Positions 19,627 to 28,789 of a stretch of 64,000 bases of DNA are shown in pieces (positions within the stretch are counted from its first letter, which is position 1; every line of letters starts with the position of its first letter). The notes below the pieces were generated by a model, which was not told the origin of the DNA, searched no databases, and worked only from the letters and a program-made list of their open reading frames with translations. The stretch is from Chloroflexota bacterium (GTDB lineage Bacteria > Chloroflexota > Anaerolineae > Anaerolineales > UBA11579): positions 1-64,000 of the forward strand of contig VRUJ01000018.1 in the NCBI GenBank assembly GCA_019456165.1, read 5' to 3'. The position numbers and the translations under genes were made by a program.

Positions 19627-21168
19627 TCAATCACCAACCGCGTAAATCGAAACCCCACCAGCCTGATAGACCGGGGGCCAATCTGCCAACCAGGAAACAT
19701 CGCCCATGGATAATTCACGCGGCCCCACAAAAATGAAATCCACGTCATTCTCAGAAAGAAATCCGGCTGCCTGCTCCTGGGATTGGTCTGTTGAAAAAAA
19801 ATTGGTCACGGCAGCCTCTTGGGCAACGGCGTTCAGGGTCTCAAATGGATGTCCATACAGGACGCGCGCGTGGGTGTATGCTGGGAGAAATAAACCGCTC
19901 TCCGGGCCAGCAAGCACTAATGCTTCAGCTGGGGTATTGGTATCAATCCACTCAAATGCGCTTACTTCTCCTTGGGTCAGGTAAACAGCCAGGTCGAGGG
20001 TCGCTGCTCCAAAGAATGACGTAGCTAGAACAATCAGGTTAGTTGGTACTGCCAGGACAATGACCAATACCGCCAAGCGCCTATAGCGTGACAAGTTGGC
20101 TTGAGCCAAATGCTCCACACCCAGAGCTGCCAAGCAGGCTATTGGCACGAAGAATCCGCTGAGAAAACGGCGCTGCAAATTAAACGGGACGTAGAGCAGC
20201 ACCAAACATAATCCAGCCCAGGATAACAGCATCTTGAAGGTGTGCTCCCGGCTCCTCCAAGCCAGGAGAGCTCCAGGCAGCGCAAAGATAAGGGCGACTC
20301 CAAGTGAGATCAGTAAATCCCAAATCTGTGGAGAAGGAGTCACATTTTGGGCATTCCAACCTGAAAGCGCTGGATGTGTGTTGATCACCCAGAAATCATA
20401 TAACAACACCAATCCACCCCCCAATGTGATGTACGCCAAACGGAATACTTCTGATATGTAAGCCTCTTTCTGCAAGATCTTCCAAAGGGTCACCCCTCCC
20501 CATACGACCAGGACTACAGGTACGCCAAAGGGATCTATGATCGCCAACAACAGAGCGGCCATTGCAATCTGAACGCCAAATTTCCAGTTTTTCTCATTTG
20601 GGATTATTAGTGTCAGCAGCCACAACTGTAGAGCCAAACCAATTGCAAAGTGAGGGGTGGCATATGCAGACAGAAATGGGTATGCCTCCACTACCCAAAA
20701 GTCCGAGGTAAAGCCGCCGAAAAGAATTGCCAGCCAACCTACTCCAGAACCCAGCGCGGAGAGCGAAAAAGCCAGCATGCGCGTGCGATCCTCAGCAAAG
20801 ACTACCTTGCAAAACCTGTAGAGGCTTACCAAAAGCAACCCCGCGCCCAAGATCCGAAAAAAGTGGAAAGTAAATACCAGGGACCAACTCATGATACGAG
20901 CCACATGCCCCAAGAAGATATAAAAAAGGAAAAGATAAACCCCCTCGCCTGATTCGGATGAATACGTTAGGTGAAATTGCCAGCCGCCATCCCAGCCTTG
21001 GGTCATTTTTGCCAAATAGGAATTACCATCCAGAGGGTTTAGCAAAAAGCCGCCGAAAACATAATCACTCCCGGCTGAGCGTGCTGCAAAAACGTACGGC
21101 AAGCTGACCAACACTAACACCAGAATAGAGAACCCCCAGACGAAGAAGTTTTGCCTAACTGATTTCAT
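19627..21168 (-). CDS. GT-C-like polytopic membrane protein
   Basis: The protein is 513 residues with about 11 membrane helices. The first extracellular loop reads NPLDGNSYLAKMTQGWDG and the C-terminal tail VDFIFVGPRELSMGD; both match its paralogue at 15756-17453. This is the first gene of the three-gene membrane cluster. A polyprenyl-sugar-dependent transferase or related surface-glycan function is inferred from topology and context only. Confidence 0.7.
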   Translation of the reverse strand: MKSVRQNFFVWGFSILVLVLVSLPYVFAARSAGSDYVFGGFLLNPLDGNSYLAKMTQGWDGGWQFHLTYSSESGEGVYLFLFYIFLGHVARIMSWSLVFTFHFFRILGAGLLLVSLYRFCKVVFAEDRTRMLAFSLSALGSGVGWLAILFGGFTSDFWVVEAYPFLSAYATPHFAIGLALQLWLLTLIIPNEKNWKFGVQIAMAALLLAIIDPFGVPVVLVVWGGVTLWKILQKEAYISEVFRLAYITLGGGLVLLYDFWVINTHPALSGWNAQNVTPSPQIWDLLISLGVALIFALPGALLAWRSREHTFKMLLSWAGLCLVLLYVPFNLQRRFLSGFFVPIACLAALGVEHLAQANLSRYRRLAVLVIVLAVPTNLIVLATSFFGAATLDLAVYLTQGEVSAFEWIDTNTPAEALVLAGPESGLFLPAYTHARVLYGHPFETLNAVAQEAAVTNFFSTDQSQEQAAGFLSENDVDFIFVGPRELSMGDVSWLADWPPVYQAGGVSIYAVGD

Positions 21169-21242
21169 TAGATTATTTTAGCAGAGAATACGAAACAATC
21201 AGTAAAATAAAACACCCCTAACCCTTTTGTTATTCTAGATAC

Positions 21243-21270
21243 TTGCATAAAGCGCTAACCCACCCTATAA
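21243..21270 (+). promoter_or_regulatory. Promoter placing the start codon at the transcript end
   Basis: TTGCAT (21243-21248), a 16-base spacer and TATAAT (21265-21270) precede the ATG at 21278. Transcription would begin about seven bases after the -10, at the ATG itself, and no Shine-Dalgarno sequence is present. The mRNA is therefore predicted to be leaderless. Confidence 0.55.
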
Positions 21271-21277
21271 TCGAAAC

Positions 21278-21979
21278 ATGAGCGAACCCTTTAAGCTCTT
21301 TCGTCTGCAACAGGTTGACAGCCAGATAGACCAGACCAAGAGCCGGTTAACTGAAATAGAAAACACACTCAAAGATGAGACTGAACTGAGCCTAGCCCAA
21401 CGAAACTTTGAAGAAACAGAAAAGAAGCTTGTTACCGCCCAAAAAGGACTAAAACGTTCAGAAGATGAAGTCGAAGCAGTCCAAATTAAAATTGAATTAA
21501 ATCAATCAAACCTTTACGGAGGTAAAGTAACCAACCCCAAGGAATTACAAGACTTACAACAGGAAGCCGCAGCTCATAAGCGTTACTTGACCACCTTGGA
21601 AGACAAACTACTTGAAAAAATGGTTGCTCTAGAAGATGCAGAATCCGGCTACGAAGCCTCACAGACCAGACTGGAAGATACTCAGAAACTGATCGCAGAG
21701 AGGAATAAAGCGTTGACCATAGAACAAGCCAACCTGCTCAAAGACCTGGAACGTTTGATTGGTGAGCGCCAGGCTGCTATTCCCAGCATCCCATCTGATG
21801 ATTTGGAATTATACGAAAAGTTACGAGCTAAACGCGCTGGAGTAGCAGTTGCCAAGGTAAAAGATAAAACCTGCACAGCCTGCGGGGCAGTGCTTCCCCA
21901 TGCCTTAGCGCAAGCGTCCCGTTCACCCAATAAAATTAGCCGGTGTGAAACTTGCGGACGAATTCTGTATAGCCGATAA
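21278..21979 (+). CDS. Coiled-coil protein with C4 zinc ribbon
   Basis: Residues 5 to about 165 of this 233-residue protein form a long charged antiparallel coiled coil. A C-terminal C4 zinc ribbon follows, with Cys at about 199, 202, 223 and 226 (CTAC ... CETC). This is the CdsZ/C4-type zinc-ribbon architecture found in many bacteria, with proposed roles in translation or nucleic-acid binding. It ends two bases before the NTPase gene that follows, so the two are almost certainly co-transcribed. Confidence 0.8.
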   Translation: MSEPFKLFRLQQVDSQIDQTKSRLTEIENTLKDETELSLAQRNFEETEKKLVTAQKGLKRSEDEVEAVQIKIELNQSNLYGGKVTNPKELQDLQQEAAAHKRYLTTLEDKLLEKMVALEDAESGYEASQTRLEDTQKLIAERNKALTIEQANLLKDLERLIGERQAAIPSIPSDDLELYEKLRAKRAGVAVAKVKDKTCTACGAVLPHALAQASRSPNKISRCETCGRILYSR

Positions 21980-21981
21980 AT

Positions 21982-24618
21982 ATGTTCGAATTTGGTATTG
22001 ACCGTCTCTCATTTTGGTTTGGTTTCATCGCTGGAATTCTGTTCATTTGGGTATGGCGTACACTACGACCACTCCTGGGAGACTTACGTAAATCTCTCCG
22101 TTCCCAGGTATCGAAAGTTCAGGTTGGTTTTTCAGTTAGTATCGAACAGCGCTATCGCCAAGACATCGTACGCCTTGCACAAGAAAACCACATCGCAGCT
22201 CCACTTTTCTCTCTGGATGAAGTTGCTATCCATCCTCGTCTGTTAGCTCCTCCCCCACGGGTTATACCTGGGGAGGAACTGCCTCCAGATGACGTCTTTA
22301 GCGTGACGATTCCATACCTACCTGATTGGCCTTTACTTGGCACAACCTTCAAAGCAAACACGCTTTCTTTCCACGAAGTAATTGGGAGCGGAATCGATCT
22401 GGCATTGGTAGGGAAGCCTGGCGCCGGTAAGACTTTTGCATTGAATTTCCTTGCCTCCCAAATAGCCCGACGGGAAGTTGAATCTATTGAGATTTCGGAC
22501 CTTATTCCGGTTTTGGTCCACGCGGCTGACCTAAACCTGCCTGCCAAACCAGGGAAGTTATTGGATGTTTTTTACAACGCGTTATACGAGAAAGTATCCG
22601 CATTGGTAGAAGCCCAATTGCTTAGTTTCCTTAATACGATATTCGAAAAGAATCTGGCGCTTTTAATGGTCGATGGATTAGATGAGCTGCCCCAGGCTGC
22701 ACATAAACCGGTGCTCGATTTCTTAGTCGAGCTTAAGAACAAATACCCGCATGCCCGGATGATACTTTCCACCTCCACAGAATATATTCCGCGGGTGGAG
22801 GGACTCAACCTAACACCTATACCTCTGGCAGCCTGGAACTCCACCCAAACATCAGAATTCATCCTAAATTGGGGGCATCTCTGGGAAGAACACGTGCTTT
22901 CAGAACCTTGGGCAAAAAAACTTCCATCAAAAATTGATCCTATTCTGATGAACGGCTGGCTGATGAAAGACCTTGGGTCAACTAATCCCTTAAACCTGGC
23001 ACTCAAAGTATGGGCTGCTTATGCAGGCGATGCCGTTGGGCCAAGTCCAGCAGAATCATTAGAAGCTTATGTGCGACGAATGACTGCCGAGGTTGCCAAC
23101 GCAAGGCCGGCAATTGAGCAACTCGCCGCTCAAATGGTCACATCATTGAAGCCGATGATTCCCCGGAAAGAAGCTGGGAAGTTTGTCGCCCAATTCGAAG
23201 ACCCCTCAGCACCTAATGATATTAACCCGCCCAAAAAAGCCAGAAAGAAAGTTGAAGACCAGGTTGAGCTAAACGAAGATGATTTTGAAGAACTGAAAGG
23301 CATTCAGCTTGGGGATGATGATTTTGAAGAGCTCAGGGATTTGGAAATGCCCACTGCAACGAAAAAAGAGAAAAAGGACGATAAACCTGTCTCCGCCAGA
23401 CGGGTACGGCGCATGCTGCCGGAGATGGTTAAAAATTCAATTCTCATTTACCGGTCAAATGATAAGATCAGCTTTACACATCCAGTAGTCGGCGGTTATC
23501 TGGCTGGATGCGGCATATCAAATTTGGGAGGCGGCCAAGAGCTGCTGTCCCAGCCCGATTGGAGCGGGAAAAAACTATCACTTCAATATCTTGCTGCCAA
23601 AGGTGACGTATCTTCAATAGTGCCAACGCTCTTAGAGGGGCAAAGGAATGACGCCCTAAGAAAAGGTCTGCTCACTGCTGGGCAATGGCCAAGTACCGCC
23701 CCGAAAAACGCTCCCTGGAGGAGTACGGTAATGCGTAGTTTAGCTACCACGATAAACGATAATGGCTTATCGTTGGGGCTGCGCGGCCGGGTTGTAACTG
23801 CCTTAGCCACTTCTGGCGAGGCAGGTGTGGGCTCTTTATTCCGACAGCTATTAGCTTCCCAACACCCTGAAGTGCGCCATCTTGCCGCACTCGGCAGCGG
23901 ATTAATTCAGGATGAAAATACGGCCAACGATTTGGAAGGTCTGCTGTACGATCCATCTCCAAATGTGAGAAGGGCAGCTTGCTTAGCCCTTGTGGCAATC
24001 AACACCACAAAAAGTATCGAAATGGTTGCCGGGGCCCTGCTTCAAGGAGAGGAGGATGTGCGCAGAGCAGCCGCTGAAGCTTTGTCGGAGCATCCTGAAG
24101 AAGGTCATCCAATATTAAAAGAGGGCAGCGAAATGGAAGACTTGCTCGTCAGAAGAGCAGTTGTATATGGAATAGTGCGTATCAAAGAACCTTGGGCAAG
24201 GGAACTTTTGGAAAAAATGCAGCTAGAAGACAGCCAATGGGTGGTGCGCACGGCAGCTGGACAAGCCATCGAAGATTTGGATAAATTGGGCCATTTCATC
24301 CCCAAACCTTTACCCACACCATACGAGACTCCCTGGTTGATTACTTTTGCCAGTGAACAAGGTATGGGCATCGCGCCTGGAGAGGCGAGTTGGGACATGT
24401 TAAAAAAGGCTCTCAAAGAAGGCGATGAGGACCAAAAACTAGCTGCCATGGAACATTACCAGCAGTCCCCTAAAGCCGCTGTTTCTGTGGTTCCGGAGCT
24501 CTACAATATACTTTATGGCGGCGATCCCGAGATGAGAGAGGCAGCATTTAACACCCTTTGGCAGGTTTCAGCCAGCGGCATAGAGCTAGATTCTCCTACA
24601 CAATATGGGCTGGGGTAG
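21982..24618 (+). CDS. Membrane-anchored NACHT-like NTPase with HEAT repeats
   Basis: The 878-residue protein begins with one membrane helix (residues of about 9-25). A P-loop NTPase domain follows, with Walker A VGKPGAGKT near residue 145 and Walker B LLMVDGLDEL near 226. The DGLDEL form and the following helices resemble NACHT/STAND ATPases. Residues of about 405-480 are an acidic linker with the repeated phrase DDFEEL. The C-terminal third (about 620-860) consists of HEAT/PBS-type repeats (HPEVRHLAALGSGL, SPNVRRAACLALVAI, EEDVRRAAAEALSEH). Signal-sensing or scaffold roles are typical of such proteins; a defence role is possible but unproven. Its partner is the zinc-ribbon protein two bases upstream. 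Confidence 0.75.
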   Translation: MFEFGIDRLSFWFGFIAGILFIWVWRTLRPLLGDLRKSLRSQVSKVQVGFSVSIEQRYRQDIVRLAQENHIAAPLFSLDEVAIHPRLLAPPPRVIPGEELPPDDVFSVTIPYLPDWPLLGTTFKANTLSFHEVIGSGIDLALVGKPGAGKTFALNFLASQIARREVESIEISDLIPVLVHAADLNLPAKPGKLLDVFYNALYEKVSALVEAQLLSFLNTIFEKNLALLMVDGLDELPQAAHKPVLDFLVELKNKYPHARMILSTSTEYIPRVEGLNLTPIPLAAWNSTQTSEFILNWGHLWEEHVLSEPWAKKLPSKIDPILMNGWLMKDLGSTNPLNLALKVWAAYAGDAVGPSPAESLEAYVRRMTAEVANARPAIEQLAAQMVTSLKPMIPRKEAGKFVAQFEDPSAPNDINPPKKARKKVEDQVELNEDDFEELKGIQLGDDDFEELRDLEMPTATKKEKKDDKPVSARRVRRMLPEMVKNSILIYRSNDKISFTHPVVGGYLAGCGISNLGGGQELLSQPDWSGKKLSLQYLAAKGDVSSIVPTLLEGQRNDALRKGLLTAGQWPSTAPKNAPWRSTVMRSLATTINDNGLSLGLRGRVVTALATSGEAGVGSLFRQLLASQHPEVRHLAALGSGLIQDENTANDLEGLLYDPSPNVRRAACLALVAINTTKSIEMVAGALLQGEEDVRRAAAEALSEHPEEGHPILKEGSEMEDLLVRRAVVYGIVRIKEPWARELLEKMQLEDSQWVVRTAAGQAIEDLDKLGHFIPKPLPTPYETPWLITFASEQGMGIAPGEASWDMLKKALKEGDEDQKLAAMEHYQQSPKAAVSVVPELYNILYGGDPEMREAAFNTLWQVSASGIELDSPTQYGLG

Positions 24619-24770
24619 TTCGTAAATCCCAAAAGCCACACAATTTTTAGCATGTAAGTCCTTCAACCTCGCTCAGGACAAGTCTGAGAGCTGGGAGGTG
24701 CCCCAGAACTACGTCTATGTTGGCGCATCTTACGGTTATACGTAGAGTAATTCCCTATTCTTTTATTTAC

Positions 24771-24805
24771 AAAAAAAACGTTCCAACAATCGTGATGTTG
24801 GAACG
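24771..24805 (-). terminator. Terminator of the pgeF-DUF167 operon
   Basis: The inverted repeat CGTTCCAACA (24779-24788) and 24796-24805 gives a 10-bp perfect stem with a 7-base loop. On the minus strand it is followed by eight T residues (A run 24771-24778). It lies 51 bases beyond the DUF167 stop. Confidence 0.9.
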
Positions 24806-24855
24806 CGAAATTAATTTTCTATTAGTATTTTTTTTGAGGTTAACAGGATGGAATT

Positions 24856-25167
24856 CTAGGCTAAGTTTTCCAATAGTTTTTTATGCACTTCCTCAGATTC
24901 AGCATCCAAAATAGAGACGATCTTATCCCTACCTTTTTCCCCAGCTACAATTTCTATCTTCGAGGTGGGAGTATCCAGAACCTCTGAAAGAAACTTGAGC
25001 AAGGCCTTGTTTGCTTTCCCTTCGACTGGAGGCGCAGTTAGGCGAATCTTAACCGTCAGATCACTGAGCACCTCAACAACTTCATTACGACGCGCTCGAG
25101 GAGTCACCCGGATGGTTAAAGCTGCCCCTCTCTTGCCATCATGGAATTTATATTTTTTATCAGCCAT
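24856..25167 (-). CDS. DUF167 (YggU) family protein
   Basis: The 103-residue small alpha/beta protein has the DUF167 core: LTIRVTPRARRNEVVEV, LTVKIRLTAPPVEGKANKAL and LSEVLDTPTSKIEIVAGEKGRDK. The function of the family is unknown. As in many bacteria it follows yggS and yggT in one operon (23 bases after yggT) and is the last gene before the terminator. Confidence 0.9.
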   Translation of the reverse strand: MADKKYKFHDGKRGAALTIRVTPRARRNEVVEVLSDLTVKIRLTAPPVEGKANKALLKFLSEVLDTPTSKIEIVAGEKGRDKIVSILDAESEEVHKKLLENLA

Positions 25168-25189
25168 TTGTCAGCCTCAGTATCCCATA

Positions 25190-25429
25190 TCATACCAAAT
25201 AAATCAATAACCCACCTATCAATCTTACAAGGAGTAATAGCACAAAGGGGCTAAAATCCAGCCCACCGGTTTGAGGTAATGCTCTACGGATAGGGGTAAG
25301 TACAGGTTGAAGTAAGCGATCTAGAGCTAACCTAAAAGGATGCCAGGGTTGGACAACAAAAGATGAAATAATATAAACCAGAACCACGACGTACGTTAAA
25401 TCCATCAAAAAACCAATAATCCAATCCAA
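25190..25429 (-). CDS. YggT family membrane protein
   Basis: The 79-residue protein has two membrane helices flanking the family signature HPFRLALDRLLQPVLTPIRRALP and GGLDFSPFVLLLLVRL. YggT proteins are linked to osmotic or cell-division functions but are poorly understood. The start is TTG with AAGGAG about eight bases upstream. It lies between yggS and the DUF167 gene. Confidence 0.9.
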   Translation of the reverse strand: MDWIIGFLMDLTYVVVLVYIISSFVVQPWHPFRLALDRLLQPVLTPIRRALPQTGGLDFSPFVLLLLVRLIGGLLIYLV

Positions 25430-25447
25430 AATAAAATCTCCTTATAT

Positions 25448-26182
25448 TCAAATATTTCCAGCGGCAACCCTGGGACCTAAGATAGCTGTCCCAATACGGA
25501 CTATAGTAGCGCCTTCCTGGATAGCGGCTTCAAAATCGGCGCTCATTCCCATAGAAAGTTCGCCCCAATGAACCTCAGGGAACTCACCAGCGAGAAAACC
25601 ACTAAGCTGCCTTAAGCGTTCAAAAAAAGGTCTGGCTTGATCTTGTTCGGTAGTTATAGGCGCCATGGTCATAAGTCCGCGAATTTCTAAGTTCTGCAAT
25701 TTGATGATCTCTTCAATCTCTGGAAGAAGATCACTCCACCTATCAGGCTCATCTGCCTGAAAGCCAAACTTGGAAGCTTCCCCGCTTACGTTGCACTCCA
25801 GCAAGACTGGCAAGTGGCGGTCAAATTCTCCAGCAAATCGGTCCAAGCGCTGAGCAAGTTTGATGCGGTCCAAGGTATCTACATGGTTAAAGTGCTCACA
25901 AACCAAACGCGCCTTACGGCTTTGGATGTGTCCTATCATATGCCATTTTACACTAGAATCCTGCGGAACAGAAAGAATTTTTCGACTGCCTTCTTCGGCG
26001 TAGTTTTCTCCCAGATGCAACGCTCCAGCGATGATGGCCTCTTCAGCTATACTTAAGGGTTGTCCTTTGGTTACTACTACTAATGTAATATCATCTGGGT
26101 CGCGCCCAGCTTTGCGCGCCGCTGAGGCAATCTGATCTTTAACGAACAAATAATTTTCTTGGATATTGTTATTTAATATCAA
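25448..26182 (-). CDS. PLP homeostasis protein (YggS/PROSC family)
   Basis: The 244-residue fold-III PLP-binding protein regulates pyridoxal phosphate levels rather than acting as a classical enzyme. Family motifs are LVVVTKGQP (with the PLP lysine), HLGENYAEEG, KWHMIGHIQSRKAR and the phosphate-binding LSMGMSADFEAAI near the end. The chosen TTG start overlaps the pgeF stop, giving a length close to the family norm. Longer frames to 26251 run into pgeF and add non-homologous residues. Confidence 0.9.
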   Translation of the reverse strand: MILNNNIQENYLFVKDQIASAARKAGRDPDDITLVVVTKGQPLSIAEEAIIAGALHLGENYAEEGSRKILSVPQDSSVKWHMIGHIQSRKARLVCEHFNHVDTLDRIKLAQRLDRFAGEFDRHLPVLLECNVSGEASKFGFQADEPDRWSDLLPEIEEIIKLQNLEIRGLMTMAPITTEQDQARPFFERLRQLSGFLAGEFPEVHWGELSMGMSADFEAAIQEGATIVRIGTAILGPRVAAGNI

Positions 26183-26970
26183 AATGGATTCAAGCCTATC
26201 AGTGCCCCAAACCTGCCAGTATAACCTTGCTCCCCACGGTGCGAAAACCAATCATCCATATGGCACGCGGTGCAAATCTCAGCCACTTCTATTTGCCCTA
26301 CGCCAGCCTGCTCCAAGATCAAGCGGTTAGCTTTCCAGAGATCAAACTTGACTGAGCCATTATTTGAAGGCAGCAAAGCTGCTGAATCCCCGCCGAAAGT
26401 GTTTTGAACTGCCTCGATCACCTCATTGCCAACTTCGTAATGGTGCGCTCCAATCGAAGGGCCTATGGCTGCTAAAATATCCCCTGGACGTGTGCCATAT
26501 TCGGTCTTCATCGCCTGGATTCCTGCCTGGGCAGCGCGCTTTATTGTCCCTTTCCAACCTGCATGCAGCAGACCAACAACATGGCGAATTGGATCATAGA
26601 GCAGAATCGGGACGCAATCGGCGAAACGCATGAATAAAGTGATATTAGATTTATCGGTTAACAGGATATCTGCTTTGGGGGGAATTTTTACAGTATGAGA
26701 ACGGGGTTCGTCCACGATAATCACTTGAGCGCCGTGAACTAACCAACTATCAAACATTGTTTCTATTTCCCGGCCAACTGTTTTGAAACTACGTTGGCGG
26801 TTTTCAAGCACGTTAGAAAATTCATCTCCAACTGTAGCGCCAACGTTCAAATACGCCCAGGGGGCAGGGCTTACCCCACCACGACGGGTGAAGACCGCGT
26901 GAGTAAGGGCATTGGTTTCAAATATATCGAAAGTGAAGTAGCGCAATTTATCAGGTTGGTGAAAGGGCAT
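26179..26970 (-). CDS. pgeF: Peptidoglycan editing factor (laccase-domain protein)
   Basis: The 263-residue protein belongs to the YfiH/DUF152 laccase-domain family. It shows the zinc-site residues in WLVHGAQV, ADCVPILLYDP and HAGWKGT, and the ending CTACHMDDWFSHRGEQGYTGRFGALIGL. PgeF removes misincorporated residues in peptidoglycan precursors in E. coli; some relatives act on purine nucleosides. It is the first gene of a four-gene operon with yggS, yggT and DUF167, a conserved arrangement near cell-division genes in many bacteria. Confidence 0.9.
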   Translation of the reverse strand: MPFHQPDKLRYFTFDIFETNALTHAVFTRRGGVSPAPWAYLNVGATVGDEFSNVLENRQRSFKTVGREIETMFDSWLVHGAQVIIVDEPRSHTVKIPPKADILLTDKSNITLFMRFADCVPILLYDPIRHVVGLLHAGWKGTIKRAAQAGIQAMKTEYGTRPGDILAAIGPSIGAHHYEVGNEVIEAVQNTFGGDSAALLPSNNGSVKFDLWKANRLILEQAGVGQIEVAEICTACHMDDWFSHRGEQGYTGRFGALIGLNPF

Positions 26971-27032
26971 TTGGGAATTATAACCGAACGTTGGGTGAAT
27001 TTAGATTTTCTACTTTTCTGCCTGACAATTTT

Positions 27033-27129
27033 AAACCTTGCGAAGGTTTAGTCGGATTTTGTGGTATGAAAACTGATTTTCTGCTTGAAAACATTTATTC
27101 AATTGCACCATTGTAACCTTCGCAAGGTT
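27033..27129. repeat. Pair of AACCTTGCGAAGGTT palindromes
   Basis: AAACCTTGCGAAGGTTT at 27033-27049 and AACCTTCGCAAGGTT at 27115-27129 flank about 65 bases. The core AACCTTNNNAAGGTT recurs twice more near 47.9-48.1 kb, again as a pair bracketing a short spacer. The rest of 26971-27236 holds no gene that I can support. Confidence 0.7.
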
Positions 27130-27236
27130 CCGAAATCCCAAGCTATCAGGTGGCAAGATTTTCGATCAACAAGCGAATTACCCTGCAAAGGGGTTGCGCC
27201 ATTAATGAAAGATTCTCAATGGCGAAAAGCGGATGA

Positions 27237-28226
27237 TCAGGCTGGGTTAGTTTTTTTGAGCCGCGCGATCTTAGCTGCTAACGATGTACGCGTCTCCAGC
27301 ATAGTTTCCTCGACCAGCGGGAATCCAAACCATGCAGTTGTAAATCCAAATATACCACCGGTCAGTGTGCGTAGAAAAGGAGTGCTTTCGCGATATTCCC
27401 AAAGCGAAAAGTTGGGCAACTGACTTAGCAGTTGGCTAAAACCATCCAAGCCAATCGGACCAATCCCGATGATGAACCATACGTACCAGGGTAGCGGTGG
27501 AATACGGCGTTTAGAGTATGCGTAAATCAATCCGAACAACAGCATCGCGCCCCAAATGGCAACATCTCGTTCACAAAAAGCCACCTTGTAACCCAGCTGC
27601 TCGTTGCCGATATAATTGCGCGCCTCCCACAAATTCTCCTCACTCAAACCGGTTGCATCGCCATAAGTAGTAAGCCCTTCAACCCCCGCAGCTAACCGCG
27701 GATAGGCTTCTTGCTCACCAAATAAAAACCAAGAGCGAAAAGCTAGTTGGTGGCAGGCTGCCCCATAGATCGAGTAAATCGGGCGCGCCATTCCGGTTAA
27801 TCCAGCATTCATCAGGATAGGCGCGAGAAAAGGCAACCCAACGTACAAAAAGATAAATCCATTCAGGGCTTTGAGATAATTCCGGGAAAACCAATACGAA
27901 ATTCGATCTCCGGTAGAGAGGTGCTGTTTGCGTTCCTGTTGTTTACGATATTTTTCACCTTCGTATTTCTGCTTCCCGGCGCTGCTATCCTGGGCAGCAC
28001 CCAATGTCACTCGCATTTTTTTACGATCAAAAGGAGCCTCAAGCGTGAATGGTCCCACTACGAGAACAGGAATCTTCTCTTGGTAGGCTTCTTTCAAGTC
28101 ATCCTCTTCATCTATATCCACAAATGTGATTTTATGGGGGAAATCTTCCTGTAAGGCTTCGAGATGCTCAACAGCCTGGTCACAAAGTTTACAATCCTTG
28201 CGGGTATAGAAGGTAATTTGCAGCAT
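27237..28226 (-). CDS. Glutaredoxin-DUF2085 fusion membrane protein
   Basis: The N-terminal 75 residues form a glutaredoxin-like thioredoxin fold with the active-site CKLC (TFYTRKDCKLC) and cis-Pro region KIPVLVVGP. A basic linker of about 40 residues follows, then a DUF2085 membrane domain with about four helices and its conserved CHQLAFRSWFLFGEQ, CERDVAIWGAMLLFG and GLDGFSQLL. The conserved cysteines of DUF2085 could be substrates of the fused redox domain. The ATG at 28226 overlaps the TGA of the upstream tlpA gene by one base. The context is a thiol-redox operon with CcdA and TlpA. Confidence 0.8.
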   Translation of the reverse strand: MLQITFYTRKDCKLCDQAVEHLEALQEDFPHKITFVDIDEEDDLKEAYQEKIPVLVVGPFTLEAPFDRKKMRVTLGAAQDSSAGKQKYEGEKYRKQQERKQHLSTGDRISYWFSRNYLKALNGFIFLYVGLPFLAPILMNAGLTGMARPIYSIYGAACHQLAFRSWFLFGEQEAYPRLAAGVEGLTTYGDATGLSEENLWEARNYIGNEQLGYKVAFCERDVAIWGAMLLFGLIYAYSKRRIPPLPWYVWFIIGIGPIGLDGFSQLLSQLPNFSLWEYRESTPFLRTLTGGIFGFTTAWFGFPLVEETMLETRTSLAAKIARLKKTNPA

Positions 28227-28771
28227 CAACCATCTCCAATGTCCATCTCAAGTAGATAACCATCCAATTGTCCCTCGGTCATCATGCCGATATGGATAAT
28301 TTGTATAACCCCATCGGCATCTACGAAGACGCTCGACGGGTAACCCCGGACACGATACAACTCTTGAGTATCTCCGCCCGGATCAAGCAGCGCCTTGAAG
28401 GATAAACCCAACTCCTTGAAGAATGCATCCACTGCTTCAGCAGATTCGTCATTATCAACTGCTAATATTTCAAATTCGGGAGCGTACCTTTCGTAGCGCG
28501 ATTGTAATGCCGGCATCTCAAAACGGCAAGGGCCGCACCAAGTTGCCCAAAAATTAACCAGGACAACCCGACCCCGATAGTCACTCAAACTTACCAGCTC
28601 GCCGTCGAGGCCTTCCAATTCAAAATCCGGGGCTAGCGCTCCTTTCACCGGAGCAACTTCAAGTTCAAGAGCCTTTACGCCATCGGAATCTTGAATAGAA
28701 TCTACGGAAGAGCATGCTGCCAGGGTTAACATAAATATTCCAACAACTGTTATTAATTGTTTACGAGACAC
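28226..28771 (-). CDS. TlpA-family thiol:disulfide oxidoreductase lipoprotein
   Basis: The 181-residue protein starts with a lipoprotein signal (lipobox LAAC at about residue 20), followed by a thioredoxin-like domain. Its active site is NFWATWCGPCRFEMPAL and the cis-Pro loop is RGYPSSVFVDADG. It probably acts outside the membrane as a reductant receiving electrons from the adjacent CcdA. The start is GTG. The stop overlaps the next gene's start. Confidence 0.9.
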   Translation of the reverse strand: MSRKQLITVVGIFMLTLAACSSVDSIQDSDGVKALELEVAPVKGALAPDFELEGLDGELVSLSDYRGRVVLVNFWATWCGPCRFEMPALQSRYERYAPEFEILAVDNDESAEAVDAFFKELGLSFKALLDPGGDTQELYRVRGYPSSVFVDADGVIQIIHIGMMTEGQLDGYLLEMDIGDG

Positions 28772-28789
28772 GATACACCTCGGAAAGTA

